A stretch of DNA of 64,000 nt from Pseudomonas sp. S06B 330 (GTDB lineage Bacteria; Pseudomonadota; Gammaproteobacteria; Pseudomonadales; Pseudomonadaceae): assembly GCF_002845275.2 (NCBI RefSeq), contig NZ_CP088149.1, positions 4,708,501 through 4,772,500 of the forward strand, given 5' to 3'. Position 1 is the first letter of the stretch; every line of letters begins with the position of its first letter. Positions 40,849 to 51,251 of the stretch are shown here, in pieces. The notes under the pieces were generated by a model that saw only the letters and a program-made list of their open reading frames with translations, did not search any database and was not told where the DNA came from. The translations under genes and the position numbers were made by a program.

Positions 40849-41823
40849 ATGAGCCAGTCCAGCGACCTGATTCAATCCGCGCAACGCACCATCCGTTTCG
40901 AACTCGAGGCGGTTGAGGGCTTGCTAGCCCACATCGACGCCGATTTCGTCAAGGCATGCGAGCTTATCCTGGCCAGCAAGGGGCGGGTCGTGGTGGTTGG
41001 CATGGGCAAGTCCGGGCATATCGGCAACAAGATTGCCGCGACCCTGGCCAGCACCGGCACGCCAGCGTTTTTCGTGCATCCGGCCGAGGCCAGCCATGGC
41101 GACATGGGCATGATCACCCGCGACGACGTTATCCTCGCCCTGTCCAATTCCGGAACGACCGCCGAGATCGTCACCCTGCTGCCGTTGATCAAACGCCTGG
41201 GTATCCAACTGATCAGTCTGACCGGCAACCCGGATTCAGCGCTGGCTAAAGCCGCTGAGGCCAACCTTGATGCCCGCGTCGCCCAGGAAGCTTGTCCGCT
41301 GAACCTGGCACCGACCTCCTCGACCACTGCCGCCCTGGTACTGGGCGATGCCCTGGCCATTGCCCTGCTTGAAGCCCGCGGTTTTACCGCCGAAGACTTC
41401 GCCTTCTCGCACCCCGGCGGTGCCTTGGGCCGACGCCTGTTGCTGAAGGTCGAAAACGTCATGCACGCCGGCCAAGAGCTGCCTCAGGTGCAGCGCGGCA
41501 CCCTGCTCAAAGACGCATTACTTGAAATGTCTCGCAAAGGTTTGGGGATGACCGTAGTCCTCGAAACCGACGGACGGTTGGCCGGGATCTTCACTGACGG
41601 CGACTTGCGCCGCAGCCTGGATCGCAACATCGATGTGCACACCACCCTCATTGAAGAAGTCATGACTGCCCATGGTAAAACCGCGCGCGCCGAAATGCTC
41701 GCCGCCGAGGCCCTGAAAATCATGGAAGACCACAAGATCAGCGCGCTGGTAGTGATCGACAAGGACGAGCGCCCGGTTGGCGCCTTGAATATGCACGATC
41801 TGTTGCGTGCAGGAGTGATGTAA
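40849..41823 (+). CDS. kdsD: Arabinose-5-phosphate isomerase KdsD
   Basis: KdsD makes arabinose 5-phosphate from ribulose 5-phosphate, the first step to Kdo of the LPS core. The 324-residue protein has an N-terminal SIS domain (GRVVVVGMGKSGHIGNKIAATLASTGTPAFFVHPAEASHGD region, about 42-85) and two C-terminal CBS domains (about 200-324). I chose the ATG at 40849 (MSQSSDLIQSAQRTIRFE); an upstream extension would begin in the promoter. kdsC follows with no gap. Confidence 0.96.
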   Translation: MSQSSDLIQSAQRTIRFELEAVEGLLAHIDADFVKACELILASKGRVVVVGMGKSGHIGNKIAATLASTGTPAFFVHPAEASHGDMGMITRDDVILALSNSGTTAEIVTLLPLIKRLGIQLISLTGNPDSALAKAAEANLDARVAQEACPLNLAPTSSTTAALVLGDALAIALLEARGFTAEDFAFSHPGGALGRRLLLKVENVMHAGQELPQVQRGTLLKDALLEMSRKGLGMTVVLETDGRLAGIFTDGDLRRSLDRNIDVHTTLIEEVMTAHGKTARAEMLAAEALKIMEDHKISALVVIDKDERPVGALNMHDLLRAGVM

Positions 41824-42348
41824 ATGAGCCAGGACCTGTTCCAGCGCGGCAAAGCCATCAAACTTGCGGTGTTTGACGTTGACGGTGTATTGACCGACGG
41901 TCGTTTGTACTTTCTCGAAGATGGCAGCGAATTCAAGACCTTCAACACCCTCGATGGCCAGGGCATCAAGATGCTCATGGCCTCGGGTGTGACCACCGCG
42001 ATCATCAGCGGACGCAAGACCCCGGTCGTCGAGCGCCGGGCCAAGAATCTTGGCATCCCCCACCTGTATCAGGGGCGTGAAGATAAATTAGTGGTATTGG
42101 ACGAACTTCTCGGCCAGCTCAACCTAAGCTATGAACAGGTCGCCTACTTGGGCGACGACCTGCCTGACCTACCGGTGATCCGCCGTGTGGGGCTGGGTAT
42201 GGCTGTAGCCAATGCCGCAGCCTTCGTCCGCGAGCACGCGCATGGAATCACCAAGGCCCGTGGCGGTGAAGGTGCAGCCCGCGAATTTTGCGAGTTGATC
42301 CTGCAAGCCCAGGGCAATCTCGACGCGGCCAACGCCCACTACCTGTAG
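41824..42348 (+). CDS. kdsC: Kdo-8-phosphate phosphatase KdsC
   Basis: KdsC removes phosphate from Kdo 8-phosphate to give Kdo. It is a HAD-superfamily tetrameric phosphatase, 174 residues, without a cap domain. HAD motif I is VFDVDGVLTDG (about 18-28), motif II is in TTAIISGRKTP, and motif III/IV is YLGDDLPDLPVI. The ATG directly follows the kdsD stop; its ribosome site AGGAG lies in the kdsD end. Confidence 0.96.
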   Translation: MSQDLFQRGKAIKLAVFDVDGVLTDGRLYFLEDGSEFKTFNTLDGQGIKMLMASGVTTAIISGRKTPVVERRAKNLGIPHLYQGREDKLVVLDELLGQLNLSYEQVAYLGDDLPDLPVIRRVGLGMAVANAAAFVREHAHGITKARGGEGAAREFCELILQAQGNLDAANAHYL

Positions 42349-42356
42349 AGCGACAC

Positions 42357-42929
42357 ATGTTCAGTAAAAAAATTCGCACTATTGCGCTGTTCAGTGTGAT
42401 TGCCGCCTTGCTGGTGGCCGTCGGCTACTGGAACATCAGCCCAGAGAGCTTTCTCGACAAACCTGTCGCCAGCGTCGACGAGAAGGCCATCGACTATTAC
42501 GCCACCAACGCCCACAGCGTGCAGTTCCTGCCTGATGGCAAAATGCAGTACGAGATGACGGCCGATAAGGTCGAACACCTCAAGGTCAGCGAAGTGACCT
42601 TGTTGACCACGCCAGACCTGCAACTGTATCGCGGCACCACCTACCCGTGGCACGTGCAGAGCGAAAAGGGCGAGGTCAACCCAGATGGCTCCGAAGTGGA
42701 ATTGATTGACTCGGTACGGGTTGCCCGCACCGATGAAAAGAACCGCACCATGATCATTACCACCAGCCGCATGACGGTATTCCCGCAGAAGCAATATGCG
42801 CAAACCGAACAAGCCGTTAAAATCGACGGCGCCGGTGGCGTTACTACGGGCAATGGAATGAAAGCGTATTTGAAAGACGGCAGGATGGACCTGCTGTCCA
42901 ACGTAAGAGGACAGTATGAGGCTCGTTAA
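42357..42929 (+). CDS. lptC: LPS transport protein LptC
   Basis: LptC is a bitopic inner-membrane protein that receives LPS from LptB2FG and passes it to LptA. The 190-residue protein has one N-terminal helix (about 7-25, IRTIALFSVIAALLVAVGYW) and a periplasmic beta-jellyroll. I chose the ATG at 42357, 8 bp after the kdsC stop. Its end overlaps lptA by 14 bp, so translation is coupled. Confidence 0.94.
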   Translation: MFSKKIRTIALFSVIAALLVAVGYWNISPESFLDKPVASVDEKAIDYYATNAHSVQFLPDGKMQYEMTADKVEHLKVSEVTLLTTPDLQLYRGTTYPWHVQSEKGEVNPDGSEVELIDSVRVARTDEKNRTMIITTSRMTVFPQKQYAQTEQAVKIDGAGGVTTGNGMKAYLKDGRMDLLSNVRGQYEAR

Positions 42930-43443
42930 AACCCTCCCCTTTTTGCTCAGCCTGAGCGCAGCACTGGGAAGCGCGAGCGCCTGGGCCCTGCCGAACGACC
43001 GTGACCAGCCTATCCGTATCCAGGCTGACAACGCGCACCTGGATGACAAGAAAGGGGTCGCCACCTACACCGGCGACGTCATCATCACCCAGGGTTCGAT
43101 GATGATCAAAGGCAACACCGTGACCATTACTCGCGCCGCCAATGGCGATGTCGACGTCGTGACCTCGGTCGGTAACCTTGCCTATTTCGAGCAGCAGCAA
43201 AGCGCCGACAAACCGGACAAAATGAAAGGTTACGGCAAGCAGATCCAGTACCAGTCGCAAAAAAACCTGGTGGTGTTGACGGATCAGGCCAAGGTGGAAA
43301 CCAGCGATGGCAACACCACTGAAGGCGAGAAGATCGTTTACAACACCCAATCCCAGGTTGCGACTGCCGGTCGCGGCGGATCGGTGTCAACGCCTCGCCC
43401 ACGGATCGACATGGTGATCCAGCCGAAGAAGAAGGCCGAGTAA
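42916..43443 (+). CDS. lptA: Periplasmic LPS bridge protein LptA (LptH in P. aeruginosa)
   Basis: LptA forms the periplasmic bridge along which LPS moves to the outer membrane. The 175-residue protein has a signal peptide (MRLVKTLPFLLSLSAALGSA, cleavage near SASAWA) and the OstA-like jellyroll with DQPIRIQADNAHLDDKKG and YTGDVIITQGSMMIKGN. The lysine-rich end (QPKKKAE) is common. The stop is followed directly by the lptB ATG. Confidence 0.95.
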   Translation: MRLVKTLPFLLSLSAALGSASAWALPNDRDQPIRIQADNAHLDDKKGVATYTGDVIITQGSMMIKGNTVTITRAANGDVDVVTSVGNLAYFEQQQSADKPDKMKGYGKQIQYQSQKNLVVLTDQAKVETSDGNTTEGEKIVYNTQSQVATAGRGGSVSTPRPRIDMVIQPKKKAE

Positions 43444-44169
43444 ATGGCGACCCTCAAAGCCCAGCACCTGGCCAAGAGCTACAAGAGTCGGCAAGTGGTA
43501 CGCGACGTCAGCCTGTCCATCGACAGTGGCCAGATCGTCGGTTTGCTCGGCCCTAACGGCGCCGGCAAAACCACCTGCTTCTACATGATCGTCGGCCTGG
43601 TCCAGGCCGATCAGGGCCGTGTCCTGATCGACGACCTGGATGTCAGCCACCAGCCGATGCACGGCCGCGCCCGTGCCGGTATCGGCTACCTGCCCCAGGA
43701 AGCGTCGATCTTTCGCAAGCTGTCGGTTGCCGACAACATCATGGCGATCCTCGAGACCCGCAAGGACCTTGATCGCGATGGCCGACGCAAAGAGCTGGAA
43801 AGCCTGCTGCAGGAATTTCACATCAGCCACATTCGCGACAACCTCGGCATGAGCCTGTCCGGTGGCGAACGTCGCCGCGTGGAAATCGCTCGCGCCCTGG
43901 CTACCGCACCGAAATTCATCCTGCTCGATGAACCCTTTGCCGGTGTCGACCCGATTTCGGTCGGCGACATCAAGCAGATCATCCATCACCTCAAGGCCAA
44001 AGGCATCGGTGTACTGATCACCGACCACAACGTCCGCGAGACACTGGATATCTGCGAAACCGCCTACATCGTCAACGATGGTCAACTGATTGCCGAAGGC
44101 GACGCAGAGACCATCCTGGCCAATGACCTGGTGAAAGAGGTGTACCTGGGCCACGAGTTCCGCTTGTAA
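43444..44169 (+). CDS. lptB: LPS export ATPase LptB
   Basis: LptB is the cytoplasmic ATPase of the LptB2FG extractor; its permeases are encoded at 16951-19120. The 241-residue protein has Walker [10 protein letters not shown] (about 36-44), the signature [15 protein letters not shown], Walker [14 protein letters not shown] and the H-loop [14 protein letters not shown]. It begins right after lptA and is followed by a 179-bp gap containing the rpoN promoter. Confidence 0.97.
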   Translation: MATLKAQHLAKSYKSRQVVRDVSLSIDSGQIVGLLGPNGAGKTTCFYMIVGLVQADQGRVLIDDLDVSHQPMHGRARAGIGYLPQEASIFRKLSVADNIMAILETRKDLDRDGRRKELESLLQEFHISHIRDNLGMSLSGGERRRVEIARALATAPKFILLDEPFAGVDPISVGDIKQIIHHLKAKGIGVLITDHNVRETLDICETAYIVNDGQLIAEGDAETILANDLVKEVYLGHEFRL

Positions 44170-44274
44170 GTTCGAGGCGACACAGCGCTTGCCATGGGCT
44201 GCTGACCCGGTGAAATCCGGCTTTATTGTTACAGTGCCCTAGGCAAACGCTCCAATTTCAGGCATATAATTTGC

Positions 44275-44280
44275 TTAAAG
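44275..44280 (+). promoter_or_regulatory. -10 element of rpoN
   Basis: TATAAT in GGCATATAATTTGC lies 69 bp before the rpoN ATG. The -35 region (GGCAAA, 17 bp upstream) is poor. No GG-N10-GC pair is present, so I see no sigma-54 autoregulation. Confidence 0.5.
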
Positions 44281-44348
44281 TTGGCGCTTCGGTGCCCTTG
44301 TAGTGGATGGCGCATGTGCGCCGGCAAAAAAGGTGTAAAGCCCCTGCC

Positions 44349-45842
44349 ATGAAACCATCGCTCGTCCTAAGAATGGGCCAGCAACTGACGATGACCCCGC
44401 AGTTGCAACAGGCTATCCGACTGCTCCAGCTTTCTACCCTGGACCTCCAGCAGGAAATCCAGGAAGCGCTGGAATCGAACCCGATGCTCGAACGCCAGGA
44501 GGAAGGCGACGACTTCGACAACAGCGACCCGATGGCCGACAACGCCGAAAGCAAGCCGGTCGCCGAAGTCCAGGAAACCACCTTCCAGGAAACCACGCAA
44601 ACTGTGGACAACCTGGAGGACGGCGAATGGAGCGAGCGCATCCCCAACGAACTGCCCGTCGACACCGCCTGGGAAGACATCTACCAGACCAGCGCCAGCA
44701 GCCTGCCCAGCAACGACGATGACGAGTGGGACTTCACCACCCGCACCTCGGTGGGCGAAAGCCTGCAAAGCCACTTGCTCTGGCAACTTAACCTGGCGCC
44801 GATGTCCGACACCGATCGGCTGATCGCGGTCACCCTGATCGACTGCATCAACAACCAGGGCTACCTCGACGAAACCCTCGAAGAAGTCTGCGAATCCTTT
44901 GACCCCGAGCTGGACATCGAGCTCGACGAAGTCGAAGCCGTACTGCACCGCATTCAGCAATTCGAACCTGCCGGCATCGGCGCACGCAATCTCAGCGAAT
45001 GCCTGCTATTGCAACTGCGCCAACTGTCTGCCAGTACCCCGTGGATGGCCGAAGCCCAGCGCCTGGTACGCGATTACATCGACCTCCTCGGTAGCCGCGA
45101 TTACAGCCAGCTAATGCGCCGGATGAAGCTCAAGGAAGATGAACTGCGCCAGGTCATCGAACTGGTTCAGAGCCTCAACCCACGTCCTGGCTCACAAATT
45201 GAGTCAAGCGAAGCCGAGTACGTGGTGCCTGACGTGATCGTACGCAAGGACAGCGATCGCTGGCTGGTCGAGCTCAACCAAGAGGCTGTGCCGCGTCTGC
45301 GGGTCAATCCGCAATACGCCGGGTTTGTCCGCCGTGCTGACACCAGCGCCGACAACACCTTCATGCGCAATCAGTTGCAAGAAGCCCGCTGGTTCATCAA
45401 GAGCCTGCAGAGCCGCAACGAAACCTTGATGAAGGTCGCCACCCAGATCGTCGAGCATCAGCGCGGCTTCCTCGATCACGGCGACGAAGCAATGAAGCCG
45501 CTGGTCCTGCATGACATCGCCGAGGCGGTAGGCATGCACGAGTCGACCATTTCTCGGGTCACCACGCAAAAGTACATGCATACCCCACGCGGCATTTACG
45601 AGCTGAAGTACTTTTTCTCCAGCCACGTCAGCACCTCCGAAGGCGGTGAATGCTCGTCCACAGCGATTCGCGCGATCATCAAAAAACTGGTTGCAGCGGA
45701 AAATCAGAAAAAGCCATTGAGTGACAGCAAGATCGCTGGTTTACTGGAGGCACAAGGCATCCAGGTAGCCCGTCGCACCGTCGCCAAGTACCGCGAGTCT
45801 CTCGGCATTGCACCGTCGAGTGAGCGCAAGCGACTGATGTAG
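44349..45842 (+). CDS. rpoN: RNA polymerase sigma-54 factor RpoN
   Basis: RpoN directs RNA polymerase to -24/-12 promoters and needs ATP-driven activators such as GcsR. The 497-residue protein has the glutamine-rich region I ([21 protein letters not shown]), an acidic region II, the core-binding domain, a helix-turn-helix and the RpoN box [10 protein letters not shown] at 474-483 contacting the -24 element. I chose the ATG at 44349. It is followed by hpf-ptsN-rapZ-ptsO, the usual order. Confidence 0.98.
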   Translation: MKPSLVLRMGQQLTMTPQLQQAIRLLQLSTLDLQQEIQEALESNPMLERQEEGDDFDNSDPMADNAESKPVAEVQETTFQETTQTVDNLEDGEWSERIPNELPVDTAWEDIYQTSASSLPSNDDDEWDFTTRTSVGESLQSHLLWQLNLAPMSDTDRLIAVTLIDCINNQGYLDETLEEVCESFDPELDIELDEVEAVLHRIQQFEPAGIGARNLSECLLLQLRQLSASTPWMAEAQRLVRDYIDLLGSRDYSQLMRRMKLKEDELRQVIELVQSLNPRPGSQIESSEAEYVVPDVIVRKDSDRWLVELNQEAVPRLRVNPQYAGFVRRADTSADNTFMRNQLQEARWFIKSLQSRNETLMKVATQIVEHQRGFLDHGDEAMKPLVLHDIAEAVGMHESTISRVTTQKYMHTPRGIYELKYFFSSHVSTSEGGECSSTAIRAIIKKLVAAENQKKPLSDSKIAGLLEAQGIQVARRTVAKYRESLGIAPSSERKRLM

Positions 45843-45869
45843 CCCCTGAGATAGCCATCGCAGTTCAGT

Positions 45870-45888
45870 GGCAGGCGCAACACCTGCC
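45870..45888 (+). terminator. Small hairpin between rpoN and hpf
   Basis: GGCAGG and CCTGCC pair around a 7-nt loop, followed by TCTTAT. It is at most a weak attenuator or an mRNA processing site. Confidence 0.35.
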
Positions 45889-45919
45889 TCTTATGCACGG
45901 GCAACAAAGGAGAAGCTGT

Positions 45920-46228
45920 ATGCAAGTCAATATCAGTGGACAGCATGTAGAAGTCACCCAGCCGCTGCGCGAATACGTCGAGCAAAAACTCAAACGTCTG
46001 GAGGGGCACTTCGACAAGATTACCAATGTGACGGTAATCATGAAGGTCGAGAAGCTGCAGCAGAAGATTGAAGCAACGCTGTTTATTCCCGGCGGCGAAG
46101 TTGTTGCAAATGCCGAACACACAGACATGTATGCAGCGATCGATGCCTTGACTGACAAGCTCGATCGTCAACTGAAAAAACACAAGGAAAAACAGCAAAG
46201 CCTGCTGCAAGGTGCAGCGGCCCGCTGA
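45920..46228 (+). CDS. hpf: Ribosome hibernation promoting factor, short form
   Basis: Hpf binds the 30S decoding region and promotes 100S ribosome dimers in stationary phase. The 102-residue protein begins MQVNISGQHVEVTQPLREYVEQKL and lacks the C-terminal dimerisation domain of long HPF, so it is the short gamma-proteobacterial form. I chose the ATG at 45920, preceded by AAAGGAGAAG. ptsN follows after 12 bp. Confidence 0.95.
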   Translation: MQVNISGQHVEVTQPLREYVEQKLKRLEGHFDKITNVTVIMKVEKLQQKIEATLFIPGGEVVANAEHTDMYAAIDALTDKLDRQLKKHKEKQQSLLQGAAAR

Positions 46229-46240
46229 TCCCCCTCATCC

Positions 46241-46705
46241 ATGATCCGACTTGAAACTATCCTGACCCCCGGCCGTTCCCTGGTGAACGTGCCGGGAGGC
46301 AGTAAAAAGCGCGCACTCGAACAGATCGCCAACCTGATCGGCAAAGAAGTACCCGACTTGGAAACCCAGGACGTGTTCGAAGCCCTGATTGCCCGTGAAA
46401 AACTGGGCTCCACCGGCTTTGGCAACGGTATCGCCATTCCCCATTGCCGCCTCAAAGGCTGCAAAGATCCGGTCAGCGCGCTGTTACATCTTGACGCCCC
46501 CATAGACTTCGATGCCATCGACGGTGCTCCGGTTGACCTGTTGTTCGTGTTACTGGTCCCCGAAGCTGCCACCGATGCTCACCTGGAGCTGCTGCGCCAG
46601 ATCGCCAGCATGCTCGACCGCCAGGACGTACGCGAAAAGCTGCGTGCGGCCACCAGCAACGACGCGCTCTACCAGGTCGTTCTGGAAGCACAGAACGGGC
46701 ACTGA
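46241..46705 (+). CDS. ptsN: Nitrogen PTS enzyme IIA (PtsN)
   Basis: PtsN is the terminal phosphoacceptor of the nitrogen-related PTS, regulating rather than transporting. The 154-residue EIIA domain has its phosphorylated histidine at residue 68 in [13 protein letters not shown]. In P. putida it affects carbon source hierarchy and potassium balance. It is 12 bp after hpf and 2 bp before rapZ, so the genes form one operon. Confidence 0.97.
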   Translation: MIRLETILTPGRSLVNVPGGSKKRALEQIANLIGKEVPDLETQDVFEALIAREKLGSTGFGNGIAIPHCRLKGCKDPVSALLHLDAPIDFDAIDGAPVDLLFVLLVPEAATDAHLELLRQIASMLDRQDVREKLRAATSNDALYQVVLEAQNGH

Positions 46706-46707
46706 AT

Positions 46708-47562
46708 ATGCGCTTGATCATCGTTAGCGGCCGCTCCGGCTCCGGTAAAAGTACCGCTCTCGCGGTCCTTGAGGACAACGGCTACTACTGCATCGACAAC
46801 CTGCCTGCCGGGTTGCTGCCGCAGCTGGCCGAGAACGCCCTGATCAATACCGAGCTGATGCAGCCCAAAGTGGCGGTATCAATTGATGCACGCAACCTGC
46901 CCAGCCACCTCAGCCGCTTCCCGGAGTTGCTTGAGGAAGCCCGTGGCCGTCATATCCAGTGTGATGTGCTGTACCTGGATGCCGATGAAGAGACCCTGCT
47001 CAAGCGCTTTTCGGAAACCCGTCGGCGCCACCCGCTGACCAACGCCAATCGCTCGCTGGCCGAGGCGATCAAGGACGAGACTGAGCTGTTGGGGCCGATC
47101 GCCGACCTCGCCGACCTTAAAATCGATACCACCAACCTGAACCTGTATCAGTTGCGTGATTCGATCAAGCTACGCCTGCTAAACCAACCGGAGCCTGGCA
47201 CCGCGTTCCTGGTTGAGTCCTTCGGTTTCAAGCGAGGCATGCCCGTAGACGCCGACTTGGTGTTCGATGTGCGCTGCCTGCCCAACCCCTACTGGAAGCC
47301 GGAGCTGCGCGAGCACTCCGGTTTGGAGCAACCGGTCATCGACTACCTGGCAGCACAGCCTGATGTCGAAGACATGTTCCAGGACATCTCCAGCTACCTG
47401 CTCAAATGGTTGCCACGCTTTGCCGCCAGCAACCGCGCCTATGTGACTATTGCCATTGGCTGTACCGGTGGACACCACCGTTCGGTTTACCTGACCGAAC
47501 GCGTGGGCCAGTTGCTGCAGCAATCCTTGAAGAATGTCCAGGTTCGCCACCGCGACCTCTAG
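46708..47562 (+). CDS. rapZ: RNase adapter protein RapZ
   Basis: RapZ is a P-loop protein; in E. coli it presents the GlmZ small RNA to RNase E and so tunes glucosamine-6-phosphate synthesis. The 284-residue protein has Walker [10 protein letters not shown] at 8-16, a Walker B region [15 protein letters not shown], and the C-terminal [15 protein letters not shown] motif. Whether a GlmZ-like RNA exists in Pseudomonas is not shown here. ptsO follows after 20 bp. Confidence 0.96.
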   Translation: MRLIIVSGRSGSGKSTALAVLEDNGYYCIDNLPAGLLPQLAENALINTELMQPKVAVSIDARNLPSHLSRFPELLEEARGRHIQCDVLYLDADEETLLKRFSETRRRHPLTNANRSLAEAIKDETELLGPIADLADLKIDTTNLNLYQLRDSIKLRLLNQPEPGTAFLVESFGFKRGMPVDADLVFDVRCLPNPYWKPELREHSGLEQPVIDYLAAQPDVEDMFQDISSYLLKWLPRFAASNRAYVTIAIGCTGGHHRSVYLTERVGQLLQQSLKNVQVRHRDL

Positions 47563-47582
47563 CCCACAGGACCACCGCCGCG

Positions 47583-47855
47583 ATGCCCGCTCGTGAAATC
47601 ACCATCATCAACAAGCTGGGGCTGCACGCCCGGGCTGCGGCAAAGTTCGTTGGCGTGGCCGGACGCTTCCCCTGCACGGTACGTATAGGCCGCGCACCGG
47701 ACCGGCTGATCGACGGCAAGAGCATCATGGCCGTGATGATGCTTGCGGCGGGCAAAGGCACCCAGGTACACCTGCAGACCGAAGGCGAAGATGAAGACGC
47801 AGCGCTCGATGCCCTGGTCGAACTGATCAACAACTACTTTGACGAAGGCGAATGA
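47583..47855 (+). CDS. ptsO: Nitrogen PTS phosphocarrier NPr (PtsO)
   Basis: NPr relays phosphate from EI-Ntr (PtsP) to PtsN. The 90-residue HPr-like protein has the active histidine at residue 15 in NKLGLHARAAAKFVGVAG. The regulatory serine motif of HPr is represented by GKSIMAVMMLAAGKG. I chose the ATG at 47583; the frame is open far upstream inside rapZ but not in a coding sense. ptsP is not in this window. Confidence 0.95.
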   Translation: MPAREITIINKLGLHARAAAKFVGVAGRFPCTVRIGRAPDRLIDGKSIMAVMMLAAGKGTQVHLQTEGEDEDAALDALVELINNYFDEGE

Positions 47856-47873
47856 CCGCCCCCCGCTTTCCCC

Positions 47874-48782
47874 TCACGCCAACGCCGTATCCATCACCAT
47901 CATCAAACAGAAGCCAATGCACAGCCCCAGGCTCGCCAGACGATGATGGCCGTTGCTACGTGATTCGGGAATGATCTCCTGAGTCACTACCAGCAACATT
48001 GCTCCGGCCGCACAGGCCAAGCCCAGCGGCAACAACAGCTGCGCTACGCTCACCAGCCAGGCACATATCACTGCCGCCACCGGCTCGACCAATCCAGACG
48101 CTGCACCAATGGCAAAGGCCTTGAACCGGGCCATCCCTGCCCCGGCCAACACCAGTGCAATAACTAGACCTTCGGGTACATCCTGCAAGGCAATACCCAT
48201 GGCCAAGCTGTCGGCATCCGGCATACCGCCACCCGCCGACACCCCGATGGCCATACCTTCTGGGATGTTGTGAGCGATGATGGCAATGACAAACACCCAT
48301 ATCCGCGCCGCAATCACCGGTTGCTGGGCAGGGCCCACCAAGGCTCCGGGCGAAGCACCCGATACCTTGAGATCGACCAGGTACAGACAGAACGCCCCGA
48401 ACAACACGCCGAAGCTGATTAGCGCGCCTGCGCCCCACTGATCCAAACCAATGGCCTGCGCAGCATCCAGGCCGGGCATGATCAAAGAAAAGGCCATCGC
48501 CGCCAACATCACCCCAGCGCCAAAGCCCAGCAATGTATCTGCCAACGCTACCGGCATGCTGCGGATCACCAGCACCGGCACCGCGCCCAGCGCGGTCCCC
48601 AATGCACACAGAGCACCGCCTTCGAGCGCGCGCATCATGCGCGGCTCAAGGTCCAGCCAGGCGATACCCTGCGCCACCAGCAAGGCACTGCCCACCAGCA
48701 GCAACAGGGTTCCAAGGGCCAGACGAAACAGGCGTACGCCACTTACGGACATCACATCTGTGCGCATACCGAAATGACTCAC
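47874..48782 (-). CDS. ZIP-family metal transporter
   Basis: This is a 302-residue inner-membrane metal importer of the ZIP (ZupT-like) family with about eight helices. The signature [16 protein letters not shown] in helix 4 and [18 protein letters not shown] in helix 5 hold the metal ligands. A GTG at 48782 overlaps the sodA stop (GTGA), showing coupling; an ATG at 48767 is the alternative start. As the last gene of the fagA-fumC-orfX-sodA operon it may supply manganese or zinc, which fits a manganese superoxide dismutase next door. The metal is inferred. Confidence 0.88.
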   Translation of the reverse strand: MSHFGMRTDVMSVSGVRLFRLALGTLLLLVGSALLVAQGIAWLDLEPRMMRALEGGALCALGTALGAVPVLVIRSMPVALADTLLGFGAGVMLAAMAFSLIMPGLDAAQAIGLDQWGAGALISFGVLFGAFCLYLVDLKVSGASPGALVGPAQQPVIAARIWVFVIAIIAHNIPEGMAIGVSAGGGMPDADSLAMGIALQDVPEGLVIALVLAGAGMARFKAFAIGAASGLVEPVAAVICAWLVSVAQLLLPLGLACAAGAMLLVVTQEIIPESRSNGHHRLASLGLCIGFCLMMVMDTALA

Positions 48783-49390
48783 ACCAGGGCGGCTAGATAA
48801 CGGCGCTCGACTTCGGACCAGTCGATCACGTTGTAGAAGGCATTGATGTATTCAGGACGGCGATTCTGGTACAACAAGTAGTACGCATGCTCCCAGACAT
48901 CCAGACCTAGAATCGGCGTGTTGCGGTTCATCAGCGGGCTGTCCTGGTTGCCACTGCTTTCTACTATCAGCTTTTTCTCCGGGGTCACACTCAGCCAGGC
49001 CCAGCCGCTGCCAAAACGCGTCAATGCGGCCTTGGTGAAAGCATCCTTGAAGACCTCGAAACCTCCCAGTTGCTCCTCGATTGCCTTGGCAGTTGCACCT
49101 TGAGGTTGACCACCCCCCTTAGGCGACATCACTGTCCAGAACAGTGAGTGGTTAGCGTGACCGCCCCCTTGGTTGATCACCGCATTGCGCAGTGTGTCTG
49201 GCAGTTGCTTGACGCTGGCGACCAGTTTTTCCACCGGCCACTCGGCAAACTTCGTGCCTTCTACCGCCGCATTGAGGTTATTGATGTAAGTCTGGTGGTG
49301 CTTGCTGTGGTGAATCTGCATGGTCTGGGTGTCGATGTGCGGTTCCAGCGCATCGTAGGCGTAGGGCAATGCAGGCAAGGTATAAGGCAT
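48779..49390 (-). CDS. sodA: Manganese superoxide dismutase
   Basis: SodA disproportionates superoxide. The 203-residue protein has the four metal ligands in [12 protein letters not shown] (first His), [11 protein letters not shown], and [10 protein letters not shown] (Asp and His). The [10 protein letters not shown] and GNQDSPLM segments indicate the manganese type rather than the iron type. It lies 2 bp after orfX and overlaps the ZIP gene. Operon control by Fur makes it the low-iron substitute for the iron enzyme SodB, expected elsewhere. Confidence 0.96.
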   Translation of the reverse strand: MPYTLPALPYAYDALEPHIDTQTMQIHHSKHHQTYINNLNAAVEGTKFAEWPVEKLVASVKQLPDTLRNAVINQGGGHANHSLFWTVMSPKGGGQPQGATAKAIEEQLGGFEVFKDAFTKAALTRFGSGWAWLSVTPEKKLIVESSGNQDSPLMNRNTPILGLDVWEHAYYLLYQNRRPEYINAFYNVIDWSEVERRYLAALV

Positions 49391-49392
49391 AG

Positions 49393-49854
49393 TCAGTGGA
49401 TTCCGTAATGAAGTGCTGAAGACCCGGCGCGTTCCTTAACGGCGAGTGCTGCCGGTTGCGGGTCGTGGCTATGGAGCAAGCGTTCAGTTCGCGGGTACTG
49501 GCCGTACTCGCTGATGAAGTTGAGCAATTCGGTGTAGGTTTTACCGCTGTGACGCAGCGCCGCTTCGCGCAGCGCTGGCACCAGGCGCTGGTCCTGCATG
49601 GCCTGCAAAAGCCGCTGATGGATAGCGCAGAGGTACTCCGCGCTCTCCTGCGGCTGATTCAAGCGCAAATGCAGGTCGGCCAGGTTGTGATGGGCAATGA
49701 CACACACAGCCACCGCCTCATCGGCGTCATGCCAGCGCTCGAACAACACCTGGGCCAGGGCCAGGGCCTGCAGATACAACTCGCGGGCATCGACCAATTC
49801 GCCTTGGTCGAACAGCCGGTTGGCGATCTCGGTGGTGCGTTTCCAGTGCTGCAT
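49393..49854 (-). CDS. OrfX-type conserved protein between fumC and sodA
   Basis: This 153-residue soluble protein consists mainly of helices with TPR-like spacing: [40 protein letters not shown] and [13 protein letters not shown] regions. It corresponds by place to orfX of the P. aeruginosa fagA-fumC-orfX-sodA operon. No function is known to me. It sits 20 bp after fumC and 2 bp before sodA, and so is cotranscribed with low-iron enzymes. A role in enzyme maturation or protein interaction is only a guess. Confidence 0.85.
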   Translation of the reverse strand: MQHWKRTTEIANRLFDQGELVDARELYLQALALAQVLFERWHDADEAVAVCVIAHHNLADLHLRLNQPQESAEYLCAIHQRLLQAMQDQRLVPALREAALRHSGKTYTELLNFISEYGQYPRTERLLHSHDPQPAALAVKERAGSSALHYGIH

Positions 49855-49874
49855 GACAAACCTCCAGGGCGCTA

Positions 49875-51251
49875 TCAGATACCGCCAGCAGTGAGCTTTT
49901 CCGGGTCGAGCAGCACTTCCAGCTGGCTGCGCGGCAGGTCAGTGTGCTCCAGGGCTACCTCAATGATCGGTCTGCCTTGCTTGTAAGCCGTCTTGGCAAT
50001 TTCGGCGGCCTTCTGGTAGCCGATGATCGGGTTCAGCGCAGTCACCAGGATCGGGTTACGCGCCAGCGCTTCCTTGAGCTTGGGTTCGTTCACCTTGAAA
50101 CTGGCGATCGCTTTGTCGGCCAGCAGGCGGCTGACATTGGCCATCAACTCGATGCTACTCAGCAGGTTCTGGGCGATGATCGGCAGCATCACGTTAAGTT
50201 CGAAGTTGCCCGACTGGCCGGCCACAGCAATGGTCGCGTCGTTGCCGATGACCTGGGCGGCAACCATGGCGGTGGCCTCCGGGATCACCGGGTTGACCTT
50301 ACCTGGCATGATCGAAGAGCCCGGCTGCAAACCTTCCAGCTCGATTTCACCGAGGCCCGCCAAGGGGCCCGAGTTCATCCAGCGCAAGTCGTTGGCAATT
50401 TTCATCAGGGCCACAGCGGTGGTCTTGAGCTGGCCAGACAAGGCCACGGCGGTGTCCTGAGAACCGATCAGGGCAAACAGATTCTGCCCGGGTGTGAACG
50501 ACACGCTGGTCAGTTCACTCAGCTGCTGGCTGAACCGTGCGGCAAACTCGGGGTGGGCATTGATGCCCGTGCCCACGGCGGTCCCACCCTGAGCCAGCGC
50601 CTGGAGGGCCGGCAAGGTCGACTCCAGATGACCTACGGCCGCTCTGATCTGCGCCGCCCAGCCGCCAAGCACCTGACTCATGCGCACCGGCATGGCATCC
50701 ATCAGGTGAGTACGGCCGATCTTGATGAACGGGTGAACGTCTTCGGCCTTGCGTTCGATGACCTGGACCAAGTAGTTGAGCGCTGGCAGCAATTGTTCGT
50801 GCAACGCCAAGGCGGCACTGACATGGATAGTAGTCGGAATGATGTCGTTGCTGCTTTGGCCGCAATTGACGTGATCATTGGGGTTGACCGTGTCACCGAG
50901 GAGGCGACTGGCCAAGGTAGCGATCACCTCGTTGGCATTCATGTTCGAGCTGGTACCAGAACCGGTTTGGTAGATATCCACCGGAAAATGCTGGATGAAG
51001 TCGCCAGCCAGCAGTTGCTCGACCGCCTTGACGATGGCCAGGCCCTGCCCTTCGTTCAGCTGTTTAAGCTCGATGTTGGCCTTGGCCGCAGCGGCCTTGG
51101 CCAGCAGCAGCGCACGAATGAATTGAGTCGGCATGCGCTGCTGACTGATCGGAAAGTTGTTCACCGCGCGCTGGGTCTGGGCGCCGTACAGGGCTTCTGC
51201 CGGTACCTGCAGTTCACCCATGCTGTCACGCTCGATACGGGTATTACTCAT
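49875..51251 (-). CDS. fumC: Class II fumarate hydratase FumC
   Basis: FumC interconverts fumarate and malate without an iron-sulfur cluster. The 458-residue protein has the superfamily signature GSSIMPGKVNPVIPE (with the catalytic serine region) and GRTHLMDAMPVRMSQ. I chose the ATG at 51251 (MSNTRIERDSMGELQVP), 7 nt after AAGGA; two codons upstream are also possible. It overlaps fagA by 8 bp. Iron-free FumC in a Fur operon keeps the TCA cycle running when iron is short. Confidence 0.97.
   Translation of the reverse strand: MSNTRIERDSMGELQVPAEALYGAQTQRAVNNFPISQQRMPTQFIRALLLAKAAAAKANIELKQLNEGQGLAIVKAVEQLLAGDFIQHFPVDIYQTGSGTSSNMNANEVIATLASRLLGDTVNPNDHVNCGQSSNDIIPTTIHVSAALALHEQLLPALNYLVQVIERKAEDVHPFIKIGRTHLMDAMPVRMSQVLGGWAAQIRAAVGHLESTLPALQALAQGGTAVGTGINAHPEFAARFSQQLSELTSVSFTPGQNLFALIGSQDTAVALSGQLKTTAVALMKIANDLRWMNSGPLAGLGEIELEGLQPGSSIMPGKVNPVIPEATAMVAAQVIGNDATIAVAGQSGNFELNVMLPIIAQNLLSSIELMANVSRLLADKAIASFKVNEPKLKEALARNPILVTALNPIIGYQKAAEIAKTAYKQGRPIIEVALEHTDLPRSQLEVLLDPEKLTAGGI

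Noticed and set aside
44170..44348. A sigma-54 autoregulatory promoter before rpoN (TTGGCGCTTCGGTGCC near 44280)
   Set aside because: The GG to GC spacing is 9, not 10, and the second half lacks TTGC. A TATAAT nearby explains the start better.
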